The notes under the pieces: generated by a model
Databases searched by the model: none
The model's input: only the letters and a program-made list of their open reading frames with translations
Told to the model about the DNA's origin: nothing
Assembly (NCBI GenBank): GCA_017307165.1
Contig: JAFKGK010000002.1
Coordinates: forward strand, 186,001-250,000
Reading direction: 5' to 3'
Origin: Candidatus Melainabacteria bacterium
Lineage (GTDB): Bacteria > Cyanobacteriota > Vampirovibrionia > Obscuribacterales > Obscuribacteraceae
DNA length: 64,000 nt
Made by a program: the position numbers and the translations under genes
Part shown: positions 1 to 8,002 of the stretch, piece by piece
Numbering within the stretch: position 1 is the first letter of the stretch
How the letters are laid out: each line of letters begins with the position of its first letter

Positions 1-1
1 G

Positions 2-3000
2 ATCGATGTGCATACTGCTATCAGAGCAAATCTAGAACAAAAATCTCAGTCTCAGGAACTAGCTCAAAACGCCAACAAAGATCTGGTACTCTCCGACGAT
101 CAATTTAAAGATCTAGCGACTCGCGCATCGGATCCGATCAACCAGCAAAATATAGACAAGTATACTCAGGCCATCAAAGAAATCGCGGCCAATCCCGACA
201 AGCCTCTGACAGATGAGCAAAAGCAAGCGCTCAAAGATGGCATTGCCAGCAAGGACCTGAAGTATCAATTGGCACGCGCTACCGGTCCCTTCCTCGAAGG
301 CAAGCTCGGTCAGGTCATACCAGCCGAAAAACGTGCCAAGTTTGACGAAGGTGTCAGCGATGTCGATAAGGCATTTCAGCAAATGGCCACCAAGGGCGGT
401 ACTGCCGATAATCCTGCACTGCGTCCAGAAGACGAAGCCCAGCTTAAAGTACTCAACGATAGTAAGGCGACACCGGAAGCAAAAGAAGCAGCCAAGCAGG
501 CTCTCGCCAAAGACTATCCTGACTTTGCCACGGGCTTGGCAAAAATAGAAGAGGCCGCAGGCTCCAAAGAAGGGGCAAGCAATGCCTTTGCTATAAAAAT
601 GATGCAAGTCAAAGCCGAAGGCGCTCTCGGTGACGCGACCGGCGAGATGCTCAAATATCGAATGGCTGCTGCCGAAGTCTTGCAAAAATCCGGCGATACT
701 GCCGGCGCCAAGGACGCTCTGGGTGGTGGACTCAATGCCATTCCTACCGAGATGAAAGACCAACTCCTGGCTGGATCACCCGATCTGGCCAAGATGGCAG
801 TCGATCTAGGCGTGGTCAAGGCAAGTGATATCAAAACCGATGCTGCCGCCACTACAGGGGATGCAACAGGCGATCAAAAAGCCACTGCCTTTGCCAGTAA
901 ATATCCGGAGCTGGCGCAAAAGACAGACGAAGAGCTCGAAAAAATGGTCTTGGATAACCAGGACAAGGGTGCCGAAGGATTCCAAACGACCAAAAAGGCC
1001 TACGAAGAGCTCATTACTCGATACAGCACGCCAGAGTTTCAAGATGCATTGCGCAAAGATCTCGGTGCCAACGTGCAGATGCTCGAAAGCGGCAAGTCCG
1101 CTGACGGTAAGGCGTTGACAGACCAGGAAAAATTGCAATTGCACCAGGCCAATATCAATTCGATGGCCTTTATGCAAAAGCCTGCCGTACTGCAGATGCA
1201 ATATGCCCAATATCTAGGTCGAGCCGACATCGCTCAAAATGCGGCTATGCAAGAAGTATCGCAGGCTGCTATCAAGAGCGCGGACACCATGCCGATCGAT
1301 CTGATCAAGAAAGAACGTGCCATGCTCGAAAAAGCATCAGGCGAAGCCTCCCCCAATGTCAAAGCCTATAACGAAATGCTCGATGGCGTTGATAAAGGTG
1401 GCGTATCTGGTGGCTCGGTCATGGATAACGGTATCAATGCCCGTGTCATGCAGGCTGCGATCTATACTCGTGATGCGATTGATTTTGATCCCAAGACAGG
1501 CGAAGCCAAGCTCAATCCAGCAAAAGCTCAAGGCGAGACATTTAAGCCCGAGCTTGCTCTCAACTTGCTCAATGATGCCATCAAAAAAAATCAAGAGATT
1601 CATGGCCAGGGTGCCACCAATGAAGGCATCAAGCAAATGTCCGGCGTAATGGGTATTGTCGATCCCGAAAAGACCGCAAAAATGCTTGCAACCTATAACA
1701 GAGCATCTGCTTCAGCCAACGCCAACCTGTATTCGATCTTTACCTCGGTAGGAGCACAGGCTGCCGGCGAGATCCTCCTGCCGATCATCTCTCGTGGTAA
1801 GCTCAAGCCTGGTATGGTGCATGGTCTGACTGCTGGCCTCAACCTGACGGCTACAGCTAGCATGCGTCATTGGATGATGCACAATCAAGGCCAAGACGAG
1901 AGCCTCGGCGACACTATGGCCAATGCCGCTGCCATCACTGGCGGTGTACTTGGTGCTCGATACGTCAGCAAGTGGGCCGTGAGCAAGATGCGTCCGGCTG
2001 GTGATGTTGTCGAAAATCGCCTCCTCTCCGACATGGGCCTCAAACCAGCATCAACTATCGATGAGATGGCAGGTCGTCTGAGTGCAGGCAAGTACATCAA
2101 AGATGCAGACGAGTTTAAGTCGGCATTTGCAGGCAAGGCTACTCTTGCCGAGATCCGGGCGGATGCCGCTTCCCTGGCCAAGTTGCGCGAACTTGCCCCA
2201 GGATTGACCGGGACCGAGGCTGTCGGTCGTATGGCTGCTGGCACTCGTGCTGCCGAGCAGATGCGTCTGGTCGAAAAATTGCAAGGGTCTGGTGTAAAGA
2301 CCGTTGGCGATCTAGAGGCCAAAATGGCCGGCAGATTAGACGAATACCGCGCCATGGTCCAGGACATGAAGTCCCTCAATCTACCTGCTGGTACAACCGT
2401 TGAAGATGGCCTCAAGGCACTGCATACACAAAATGTCGGCAAGTGGGGCAGCGTCAATATCCAAGATAAAATCGCCGAATTTAACAATATGGGCTTGCGC
2501 ACACCACGTATGGCCGATGTGGATAATGCAGGCAAGGTCTATAGTGTCATGCAAAAAGTAAGAGGTACTCGTGCGATCAATACGATTGACGATCTCGAAA
2601 AATTTGCTGCCCAATCTACGGGCAAGACCGAAATGCAAAGACTCTTTCCTGACCTGGCCAACAAAGATGCTGCAGCCAGCCTTGCAGATGAGGCAGTTTC
2701 TGGTGCAATGATCGGAAATGCCAAATCGTCACTTGCTACCAAGGGTGCTCTGCAAGAGTTGGCACCGACAGCAGCCAAGGATCTGGAGGGTATTTCCAAA
2801 GCCGGCATGGTCAAAGAGTGGGTCTGGGACAATCGTGCCTATCGAATTGGCAAGCTAGATCTAGAAAAGGCTACTCCAAGACAGATCGATTCTTATTTTG
2901 CAAGAAGCAACGAAAGAGCTGCAGCTCTTGGTGGCACGGTCGGCCTTTCCATATACAAAAACACGACCATCCTCAAGGACAATTACTTCCAGCCAATCGA

Positions 3001-3544
3001 TGAGGACTCCAAGTTATCTTTTGGGCAAGCACTTCTCAAAGCCAATTTTGGCAGCCAAAACGCTAGATTTGACTCCCCTGCAGAGCTGGCAAAATCGATC
3101 GGTTTTTCCAACGTAGTAGGTGGTTACTTCCTTGGCTTTGGTGCTAGTTCCATCATGGTTGGCAATCCTGCCAAATTGGCAGGTAAAGTGGCTCTGGAGA
3201 AATCACTACCAAAGGCTGGCATGAGTGCCTTGACCAACACTGCCATCGTATATGGCACTCTTTCGCAAGTGCCGGACAATGATAGTGAAAATGTTGCCAA
3301 AATCTATCGCGGCCTGCAAGCAGCCAGTGACAGACCATTGACCAATGCCGATCTCGGTCTTGGACTGGGGATGGGATCGACCGATACGACATCGACTCCC
3401 GTAAAGGCAGTTGAGAAGCCTGTCTCCAAGCCCAAACCAGTTAGCGATGTGACATCTGGTAATACTAGACCGGTACAGTCCGAACCATCTCAGGGGGATC
3501 AAAGCGCCGATCCTTATGCGGTAGATCCATCGGGCTCATGGTGA
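2..3544 (+). CDS. Giant paralogous protein A, C-terminal 1180 residues (5' end outside the window)
   Basis: The frame is open to the window edge, and the first visible residues (IDVHTAIRANLEQK) align with residues about 235 onward of the next gene (LDIHTQVRAELDRR). The GTG at 8 is therefore not the start, and roughly 235 residues lie upstream of the window. The protein aligns end to end with the protein at 3682-7860. It is mostly alanine-, lysine- and glutamate-rich helix, followed in the middle by a glycine-rich hydrophobic stretch (around GEILLPIISRG and ITGGVLGARY) and a hydrophilic tail ending DQSADPYAVDPSGSW. I do not recognise a known family and see no catalytic motif. The hydrophobic hairpin-like centre inside a soluble helical protein could suggest membrane insertion or a structural role, but that is speculation. 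It is followed by a hairpin terminator. Confidence 0.85.
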   Translation: MDVHTAIRANLEQKSQSQELAQNANKDLVLSDDQFKDLATRASDPINQQNIDKYTQAIKEIAANPDKPLTDEQKQALKDGIASKDLKYQLARATGPFLEGKLGQVIPAEKRAKFDEGVSDVDKAFQQMATKGGTADNPALRPEDEAQLKVLNDSKATPEAKEAAKQALAKDYPDFATGLAKIEEAAGSKEGASNAFAIKMMQVKAEGALGDATGEMLKYRMAAAEVLQKSGDTAGAKDALGGGLNAIPTEMKDQLLAGSPDLAKMAVDLGVVKASDIKTDAAATTGDATGDQKATAFASKYPELAQKTDEELEKMVLDNQDKGAEGFQTTKKAYEELITRYSTPEFQDALRKDLGANVQMLESGKSADGKALTDQEKLQLHQANINSMAFMQKPAVLQMQYAQYLGRADIAQNAAMQEVSQAAIKSADTMPIDLIKKERAMLEKASGEASPNVKAYNEMLDGVDKGGVSGGSVMDNGINARVMQAAIYTRDAIDFDPKTGEAKLNPAKAQGETFKPELALNLLNDAIKKNQEIHGQGATNEGIKQMSGVMGIVDPEKTAKMLATYNRASASANANLYSIFTSVGAQAAGEILLPIISRGKLKPGMVHGLTAGLNLTATASMRHWMMHNQGQDESLGDTMANAAAITGGVLGARYVSKWAVSKMRPAGDVVENRLLSDMGLKPASTIDEMAGRLSAGKYIKDADEFKSAFAGKATLAEIRADAASLAKLRELAPGLTGTEAVGRMAAGTRAAEQMRLVEKLQGSGVKTVGDLEAKMAGRLDEYRAMVQDMKSLNLPAGTTVEDGLKALHTQNVGKWGSVNIQDKIAEFNNMGLRTPRMADVDNAGKVYSVMQKVRGTRAINTIDDLEKFAAQSTGKTEMQRLFPDLANKDAAASLADEAVSGAMIGNAKSSLATKGALQELAPTAAKDLEGISKAGMVKEWVWDNRAYRIGKLDLEKATPRQIDSYFARSNERAAALGGTVGLSIYKNTTILKDNYFQPIDEDSKLSFGQALLKANFGSQNARFDSPAELAKSIGFSNVVGGYFLGFGASSIMVGNPAKLAGKVALEKSLPKAGMSALTNTAIVYGTLSQVPDNDSENVAKIYRGLQAASDRPLTNADLGLGLGMGSTDTTSTPVKAVEKPVSKPKPVSDVTSGNTRPVQSEPSQGDQSADPYAVDPSGSW

Positions 3545-3553
3545 TGTCAAGAG

Positions 3554-3590
3554 AAAGAGCGGCCTCAAAAGGCCGCTCTTTGAGTTTTTG
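3554..3590 (+). terminator. Intrinsic terminator after giant protein A
   Basis: An 11-bp perfect stem (AAAGAGCGGCC with GGCCGCTCTTT, arms 3554-3564 and 3571-3581) closes a 6-base loop and is followed by GAGTTTTTG. The same hairpin, differing by one base, follows the next paralogue at 7870-7897. Confidence 0.8.
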
Positions 3591-3610
3591 GTGACAGTTT
3601 CAGTCTGATA

Positions 3611-3651
3611 TGTCAAGAAACGGGAATACTTCGTATAGAGATACTCATCAC
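3611..3651 (+). promoter_or_regulatory. Conserved 41-nt upstream block, copy 1
   Basis: This block is repeated with about five mismatches at 7928-7968 upstream of the third paralogue. It contains the core GGGAATACT, a -10-like TATAGA (3634-3639) and an interrupted inverted repeat (GTAT-AGAG-ATAC, preceded by ATAC-TTC-GTAT). The lack of a good -35 at 17-bp spacing suggests either an activator-dependent or alternative-sigma promoter, or an operator. It ends about 30 nt before the shared GGAG ribosome-binding site. Confidence 0.5.
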
Positions 3652-3681
3652 CTATAAATATTTCTATACGGAGTAATGATC

Positions 3682-6600
3682 ATGGTCAATGGATCTGCTG
3701 ATGTCTCTTCTCAGAGTCGCGATAAGTCAGTCGCGCACGAAGGTAAAGATCACAAGACTGATGTTATCCAAAAGCTCCATGATGATGCGCATGGCAAAAC
3801 ACCGGAAAAAGTTGTTGGTAAGTCAGGCGAGCAATTGCCTGATAGCAAGGCTACCGAAGAGCTCAAAAAGGGGCTCGAAGCCACCAAGCAGATGACCAGG
3901 ATCCTTGATGGCGAGGTGCCTAAGCTTAATAAAGAGGGTAATCTCGATGGCGCCAAGCAAGCATACGAAAAAGCAATTGAGGCCGCCAAAAAAATATCTC
4001 CAGAACAAATAGATATCGCTAAGCAAGAGCTCGAGAAGGTCAAACAGGAAAAGAAAAGCGAAAAAGATCCAGAAAAATTGCGCCAACTTGCCGAAAAGGA
4101 AGCCGATCTATTTACTATGACCCGCGCTAGAGACTGTGCTATTGGCAATATGGCTCTCTGGTACTATCGCCAAGGTAAAACCGAGGAAGGCACAAGTAAG
4201 TTTTTAGAAGCAGCTGGCATTGACTCCAGGACTGCGGAAGCTATGAAAAAAATGACCCCTGAGGATAGTAAGAAGCTGGTCGACTCCGAAGCGCTTAACT
4301 CACCGATATTTGCCGACTCCAATTTTATAAAGCAAGTTGAGCGCATCAGGGCTATTCACCAAGAAATACCGAAGGCTTTGTTAGACATCCACACTCAAGT
4401 CAGAGCTGAACTTGATAGACGCATTCAGTCCCAAGAACAGGCCCACAATGCAAAAAAAGATCTGTTGCTTTCTGACGCACAATACAAAAGTCTAGAATCT
4501 CGCGCATACGATCCGATCTCTCAGCAAAAAATCGAAAAATATGTACAGACAGTCAAGGATATTGCAGCCAATCCAGATAAGTCTGTGACCGAGGAGCAAA
4601 AGCAAGCTCTTAAAGATGGAATTGCAAGCAAAGATCTGCAATATCAATATGCTCGCGCTACCGGCCCCTTTCTCGAAAGCAAGCTTGCTCAAGTCATACC
4701 CGATGAAAAGCGGGCAAGATTTGAGGAAGGAATAGGCGATATTGATAAGGCCTTTCAAGAAATGGCCACCAAGGGCGGTACTGCAGAACAACCTGCTTTG
4801 CGTACCCAAGATCAAGCTCACTTGAAAGTGCTCAACGATAGTACGGCCGACCCGCAAGCCAAAGAGGCGGCGAAGCAAGCCCTCGCCAAGGACTACCCCG
4901 ATTTTGCCACTGGTCTTGCAAAGATACAAGAGGCGGCGGGCTCTAAAGAAAAAGCGAGCACTGCTTTTGGTATCGAGCTGATGCAGGTCAAGGCAGAGGG
5001 TGCCTTAAATGACTCTACCAACGATATGTTCAAATTTCGATTGATGGCAGCAGAAATTTTTCAAAAGTCTGGTGCTACAGTCGAAGCCAAGGAAGCTTTA
5101 TCGGGAGGCCTTAATTCTATTCCAGTCGAAATGAAAGATCAGCTCTTGAGCAAGTCACCCGAATTAGCCAAGCTGGCAGTTGATCTTGGCGTCGTTAAGG
5201 CGAATGATATCAAAGCTGATGCATCTGCTACTGTAAGTGATGATTTTGGAGAGCAAAAGTCTTCGGCAGTGACCGGCAAATACCCAGAGCTAGCCCAAAA
5301 AACCGACGAAGAGTTGGAAAAAATGGTCTTAGATAATAGGGATAAAGGCGCAGAAGGATTTCAAATTACAAAAAAAGCGTATGAAGAACTCATCACTCGT
5401 AATAGCAGGCCTGAGTATCAAGATATGGTGCGCAAGGACCTTGCCGCCAATTTGCAAATACTCGAGACTGGCAAATCAGCAGATGGTCAAGCTTTAACGA
5501 CTCAAGAGAAATTGCAATTACACCTGATCAATTGCAACGCGATCAACGCTATGCAAAAGCCAGCACAATTGCAGATGGAATATGCTCAATATTTGAGCAA
5601 AACAGAGATCGGTCAAAATGCTGACATGCAACAAGTTTCTCAGGATGCCATTAAGAGTGGCGATGCAATGCCGATCGATCTGATCAAGAAAGAACGAGCT
5701 ATGCTTGAGAAAGCCGCCGGCGAAGCTTCTCCTGATGTAAAAGCCTACAACGAAATGTTAGATTATCTCGACAAAGGTGGGATCGCTAATGGCTCGGTTA
5801 TGGATAATGGCATAAGTGCTCGCCTATTGCAGGCTGCTATTTATAGTAGTGATGGGATAGAGTTTGATACCAAGACAGGAAAACCAAAGGGAATCACGCC
5901 AAATGAAATCAATGGCGAAAGGTTCAAACCAGAGATCGCGCTGAACTTGCTCAATGAAGCAATCAAGAAAAATCAGGAGCTTCACGGTTCGGGTGCTGCA
6001 AATGATGCCATCACTCTCATGTCTCAGAGAATGGCTATCGTAGACCCTGAGCGGACGGCCAAAATGCTTGCCATATATAATAAGGCTTCTGCTTCTGCAG
6101 ATGCAAATATGGCCTCCATCTTTGTTTCGATTGGCACGCAAGCAGCTGGCGAAATACTCTTGCCGATCTTGTCTCGGGGTAGAATAAAACCCGGAGCGGT
6201 GCATGGTATTACTGCTGGTCTTAACCTGGCCTTTACTGCCGGTGCGCGAGCTTCCATAATGCACATAGAGGGCCAAGACGAGAGCTTTGGCGATACAATG
6301 ACCAATGCTCTTGCTATCTCTGGTGGCGTGCTTGGTGCTAGGTATGCAAGCAAGTGGGCAGCAGCTAAGATGCGTCCGAGCGGAGAAGCCGTCGAAAATC
6401 GTTTAATCTCCGATATGGGACTTAAGTCAGCCTCCACCATAGATGAGATGGCAGTTCGGCTCAGCGCTGGTAAGTACATTAAAGATGCAGACGATTTTAA
6501 GTCAGCATTTGCGGGCAAAAATACTCTCGCTGAGATACAAGCTGATGCTGCTTCTATGGCCAAGCTTCGCCAACTCGTCCCAGGTCTGACCGGCAGCGAA

Positions 6601-7860
6601 GGCATCGGACGTCTGGCTGCGGGCACTCGTTCTGCTGAGCAGATGCGACTAGTCGAAAAGTTGCAGGGATCAGGTATTAAAACTGTCGGTGATCTAGAAG
6701 CCAAGATGGCTGGGCAACTTGATGATTATCGGGCAATGATTCGGGATATGAAATCTCTAAACTTGCCTGCAAGAACCACGATCGAAGACGGACTCACTGC
6801 CTTGCGCAATAAAAATGTTGGTAAGTGGAGTGATCTCGACATCAAAAAGGAGATTTCCGAATTTAACAAAATCGGTTTGCGTACGTCACGTATGGCCGAC
6901 GTCGACAATGCCGGCAAGATCTACAGCGTCATGCAAAAAGTGAGAGGCACACGTGCCGTTAACACGATCGATGATCTTGAGAAATTTCTTGGGCAATCCA
7001 GTGGTAAGACGGAAATGCAAAGACTCTTTCCTGCTTTGGTCAACAAGGATGCTTCAGTTAGTCTTGCTGATGAGGCTGTGTCTGGAGTAATGATTGGCAA
7101 TGCAGAGTCTTCGCTAGCTACAAAAAGCGTCCTTCAAAAATTAGCTTCTACTGCTGACGAAGATCTCAAAGGCGTATCAAAGATTGCTGGAGCACGGGAT
7201 TGGGTCTTTGACAATGCCGGTGTAAAATTCGGTTTCAAAAAACTCGATTTAAAAACAGCAACACCTAAAGAGATAGATTCTTATTTTACTCGCTCCAATG
7301 CAAGAGCTGCCGCTGTAGGCGGGGCCGTAGGACTTTCGATATACAGAAACGCTACTATTTTGAAGGACGGTTATTTCCAGCCTATCGATGAGGATACAAG
7401 GCTATCTTTTGGTCAGGCATTGCTTAAAGCAAATTTTGGTTCACAAAATGCTAGATTTGATTCGGTCGCAGGGCTGCGCGATGCTCTTTGGCAGTCAAAC
7501 GTAGTCAGGGGCTATTTAATGACTTTCGGTAGTGGATCTGTTTTGGTAGGCAACCCTGCCAAACTAGCTGGCCAAGTGGCATTGGAAAAATCGCTGTCTG
7601 GTAAAGTCACTGGTATTTTGAAGCCGTCGGCTACTATTGGTGTGATTGTTCCCGCTATAGTCGACAATGACAGTCGTGAAACCGCCGCAAAATATCGTAA
7701 TTTGCAAATTGCCAGTGAGAGACAAATGACCAATGCCGATCTTGGACTCGGTTTGGGGATGGATTCTACCGACTCTACATCGACAAGTACCCGTGCCAAG
7801 CCAATTCCCAGCGATCAAAGCGCCGATCCTTATGCGGTAGATCCATCGGGCTCATGGTGA
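3682..7860 (+). CDS. Giant paralogous protein B (1392 aa), full length
   Basis: Full-length paralogue of the truncated gene to the left. ATG at 3682 is preferred over the ATG at 3676: it lies 8 nt after GGAG (3670-3673), the same spacing as in the third paralogue, and gives a matching N-terminus (MVNGSAD versus MGKGPAD). Residues 1-40 are hydrophilic and shared with the third protein (core KDHKTD, then QKLHDDAH). Residues about 50-560 are charged, helical, TPR-like in feel but without clear TPR consensus. A glycine-rich hydrophobic region follows near residues 800-900, then a helical region and a tail ending DQSADPYAVDPSGSW. There is no signal peptide or recognised catalytic motif. Function unknown; all three genes look like products of tandem duplication. 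Confidence 0.9.
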   Translation: MVNGSADVSSQSRDKSVAHEGKDHKTDVIQKLHDDAHGKTPEKVVGKSGEQLPDSKATEELKKGLEATKQMTRILDGEVPKLNKEGNLDGAKQAYEKAIEAAKKISPEQIDIAKQELEKVKQEKKSEKDPEKLRQLAEKEADLFTMTRARDCAIGNMALWYYRQGKTEEGTSKFLEAAGIDSRTAEAMKKMTPEDSKKLVDSEALNSPIFADSNFIKQVERIRAIHQEIPKALLDIHTQVRAELDRRIQSQEQAHNAKKDLLLSDAQYKSLESRAYDPISQQKIEKYVQTVKDIAANPDKSVTEEQKQALKDGIASKDLQYQYARATGPFLESKLAQVIPDEKRARFEEGIGDIDKAFQEMATKGGTAEQPALRTQDQAHLKVLNDSTADPQAKEAAKQALAKDYPDFATGLAKIQEAAGSKEKASTAFGIELMQVKAEGALNDSTNDMFKFRLMAAEIFQKSGATVEAKEALSGGLNSIPVEMKDQLLSKSPELAKLAVDLGVVKANDIKADASATVSDDFGEQKSSAVTGKYPELAQKTDEELEKMVLDNRDKGAEGFQITKKAYEELITRNSRPEYQDMVRKDLAANLQILETGKSADGQALTTQEKLQLHLINCNAINAMQKPAQLQMEYAQYLSKTEIGQNADMQQVSQDAIKSGDAMPIDLIKKERAMLEKAAGEASPDVKAYNEMLDYLDKGGIANGSVMDNGISARLLQAAIYSSDGIEFDTKTGKPKGITPNEINGERFKPEIALNLLNEAIKKNQELHGSGAANDAITLMSQRMAIVDPERTAKMLAIYNKASASADANMASIFVSIGTQAAGEILLPILSRGRIKPGAVHGITAGLNLAFTAGARASIMHIEGQDESFGDTMTNALAISGGVLGARYASKWAAAKMRPSGEAVENRLISDMGLKSASTIDEMAVRLSAGKYIKDADDFKSAFAGKNTLAEIQADAASMAKLRQLVPGLTGSEGIGRLAAGTRSAEQMRLVEKLQGSGIKTVGDLEAKMAGQLDDYRAMIRDMKSLNLPARTTIEDGLTALRNKNVGKWSDLDIKKEISEFNKIGLRTSRMADVDNAGKIYSVMQKVRGTRAVNTIDDLEKFLGQSSGKTEMQRLFPALVNKDASVSLADEAVSGVMIGNAESSLATKSVLQKLASTADEDLKGVSKIAGARDWVFDNAGVKFGFKKLDLKTATPKEIDSYFTRSNARAAAVGGAVGLSIYRNATILKDGYFQPIDEDTRLSFGQALLKANFGSQNARFDSVAGLRDALWQSNVVRGYLMTFGSGSVLVGNPAKLAGQVALEKSLSGKVTGILKPSATIGVIVPAIVDNDSRETAAKYRNLQIASERQMTNADLGLGLGMDSTDSTSTSTRAKPIPSDQSADPYAVDPSGSW

Positions 7861-7869
7861 TGTCAAGAG

Positions 7870-7897
7870 AAAGAGCGGCCTCAAAGGGCCGCTCTTT
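7870..7897 (+). terminator. Hairpin terminator after giant protein B
   Basis: The 11-bp stem (arms 7870-7880 and 7887-7897) matches the hairpin after giant protein A except for one loop base. The downstream tract (CAGCGTTTA) is poor in T, so termination here may be weaker. Confidence 0.6.
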
Positions 7898-7927
7898 CAG
7901 CGTTTAACGACTTTATTCGTCTAATAA

Positions 7928-7968
7928 TGTCCAGAAATGGGAATACTCTGTATAGACATACTCATCAC
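7928..7968 (+). promoter_or_regulatory. Conserved 41-nt upstream block, copy 2
   Basis: Second copy of the block at 3611-3651, with GGGAATACT, TATAGA at 7951-7956 and the same GTAT-N4-ATAC inverted repeat. It lies about 35 nt before the start of the third paralogue. The spacer between block and ribosome-binding site is not conserved between the copies, so the block itself is the likely selected element. Confidence 0.5.
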
Positions 7969-8002
7969 ACATGAGTAGTGTTTCATCAACGGAGTAAGGA
8001 TC

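Noticed and set aside
113-763. Antisense ORFs of 200 aa or more opposite the giant-protein genes
   Set aside because: Codon bias of the sense genes keeps the opposite strand free of stops; the translations lack motifs and ribosome-binding sites.
3676-3681. ATG at 3676 as start of giant protein B
   Set aside because: It lies only two bases after GGAG; the ATG at 3682 has the same 8-nt spacing as the paralogue at 8003 and a matching N-terminus.
3497-7897. The repeated 85-bp segments as ends of a mobile element
   Set aside because: They are the matching 3' ends of two paralogous genes in direct orientation, with no transposase or target duplications.
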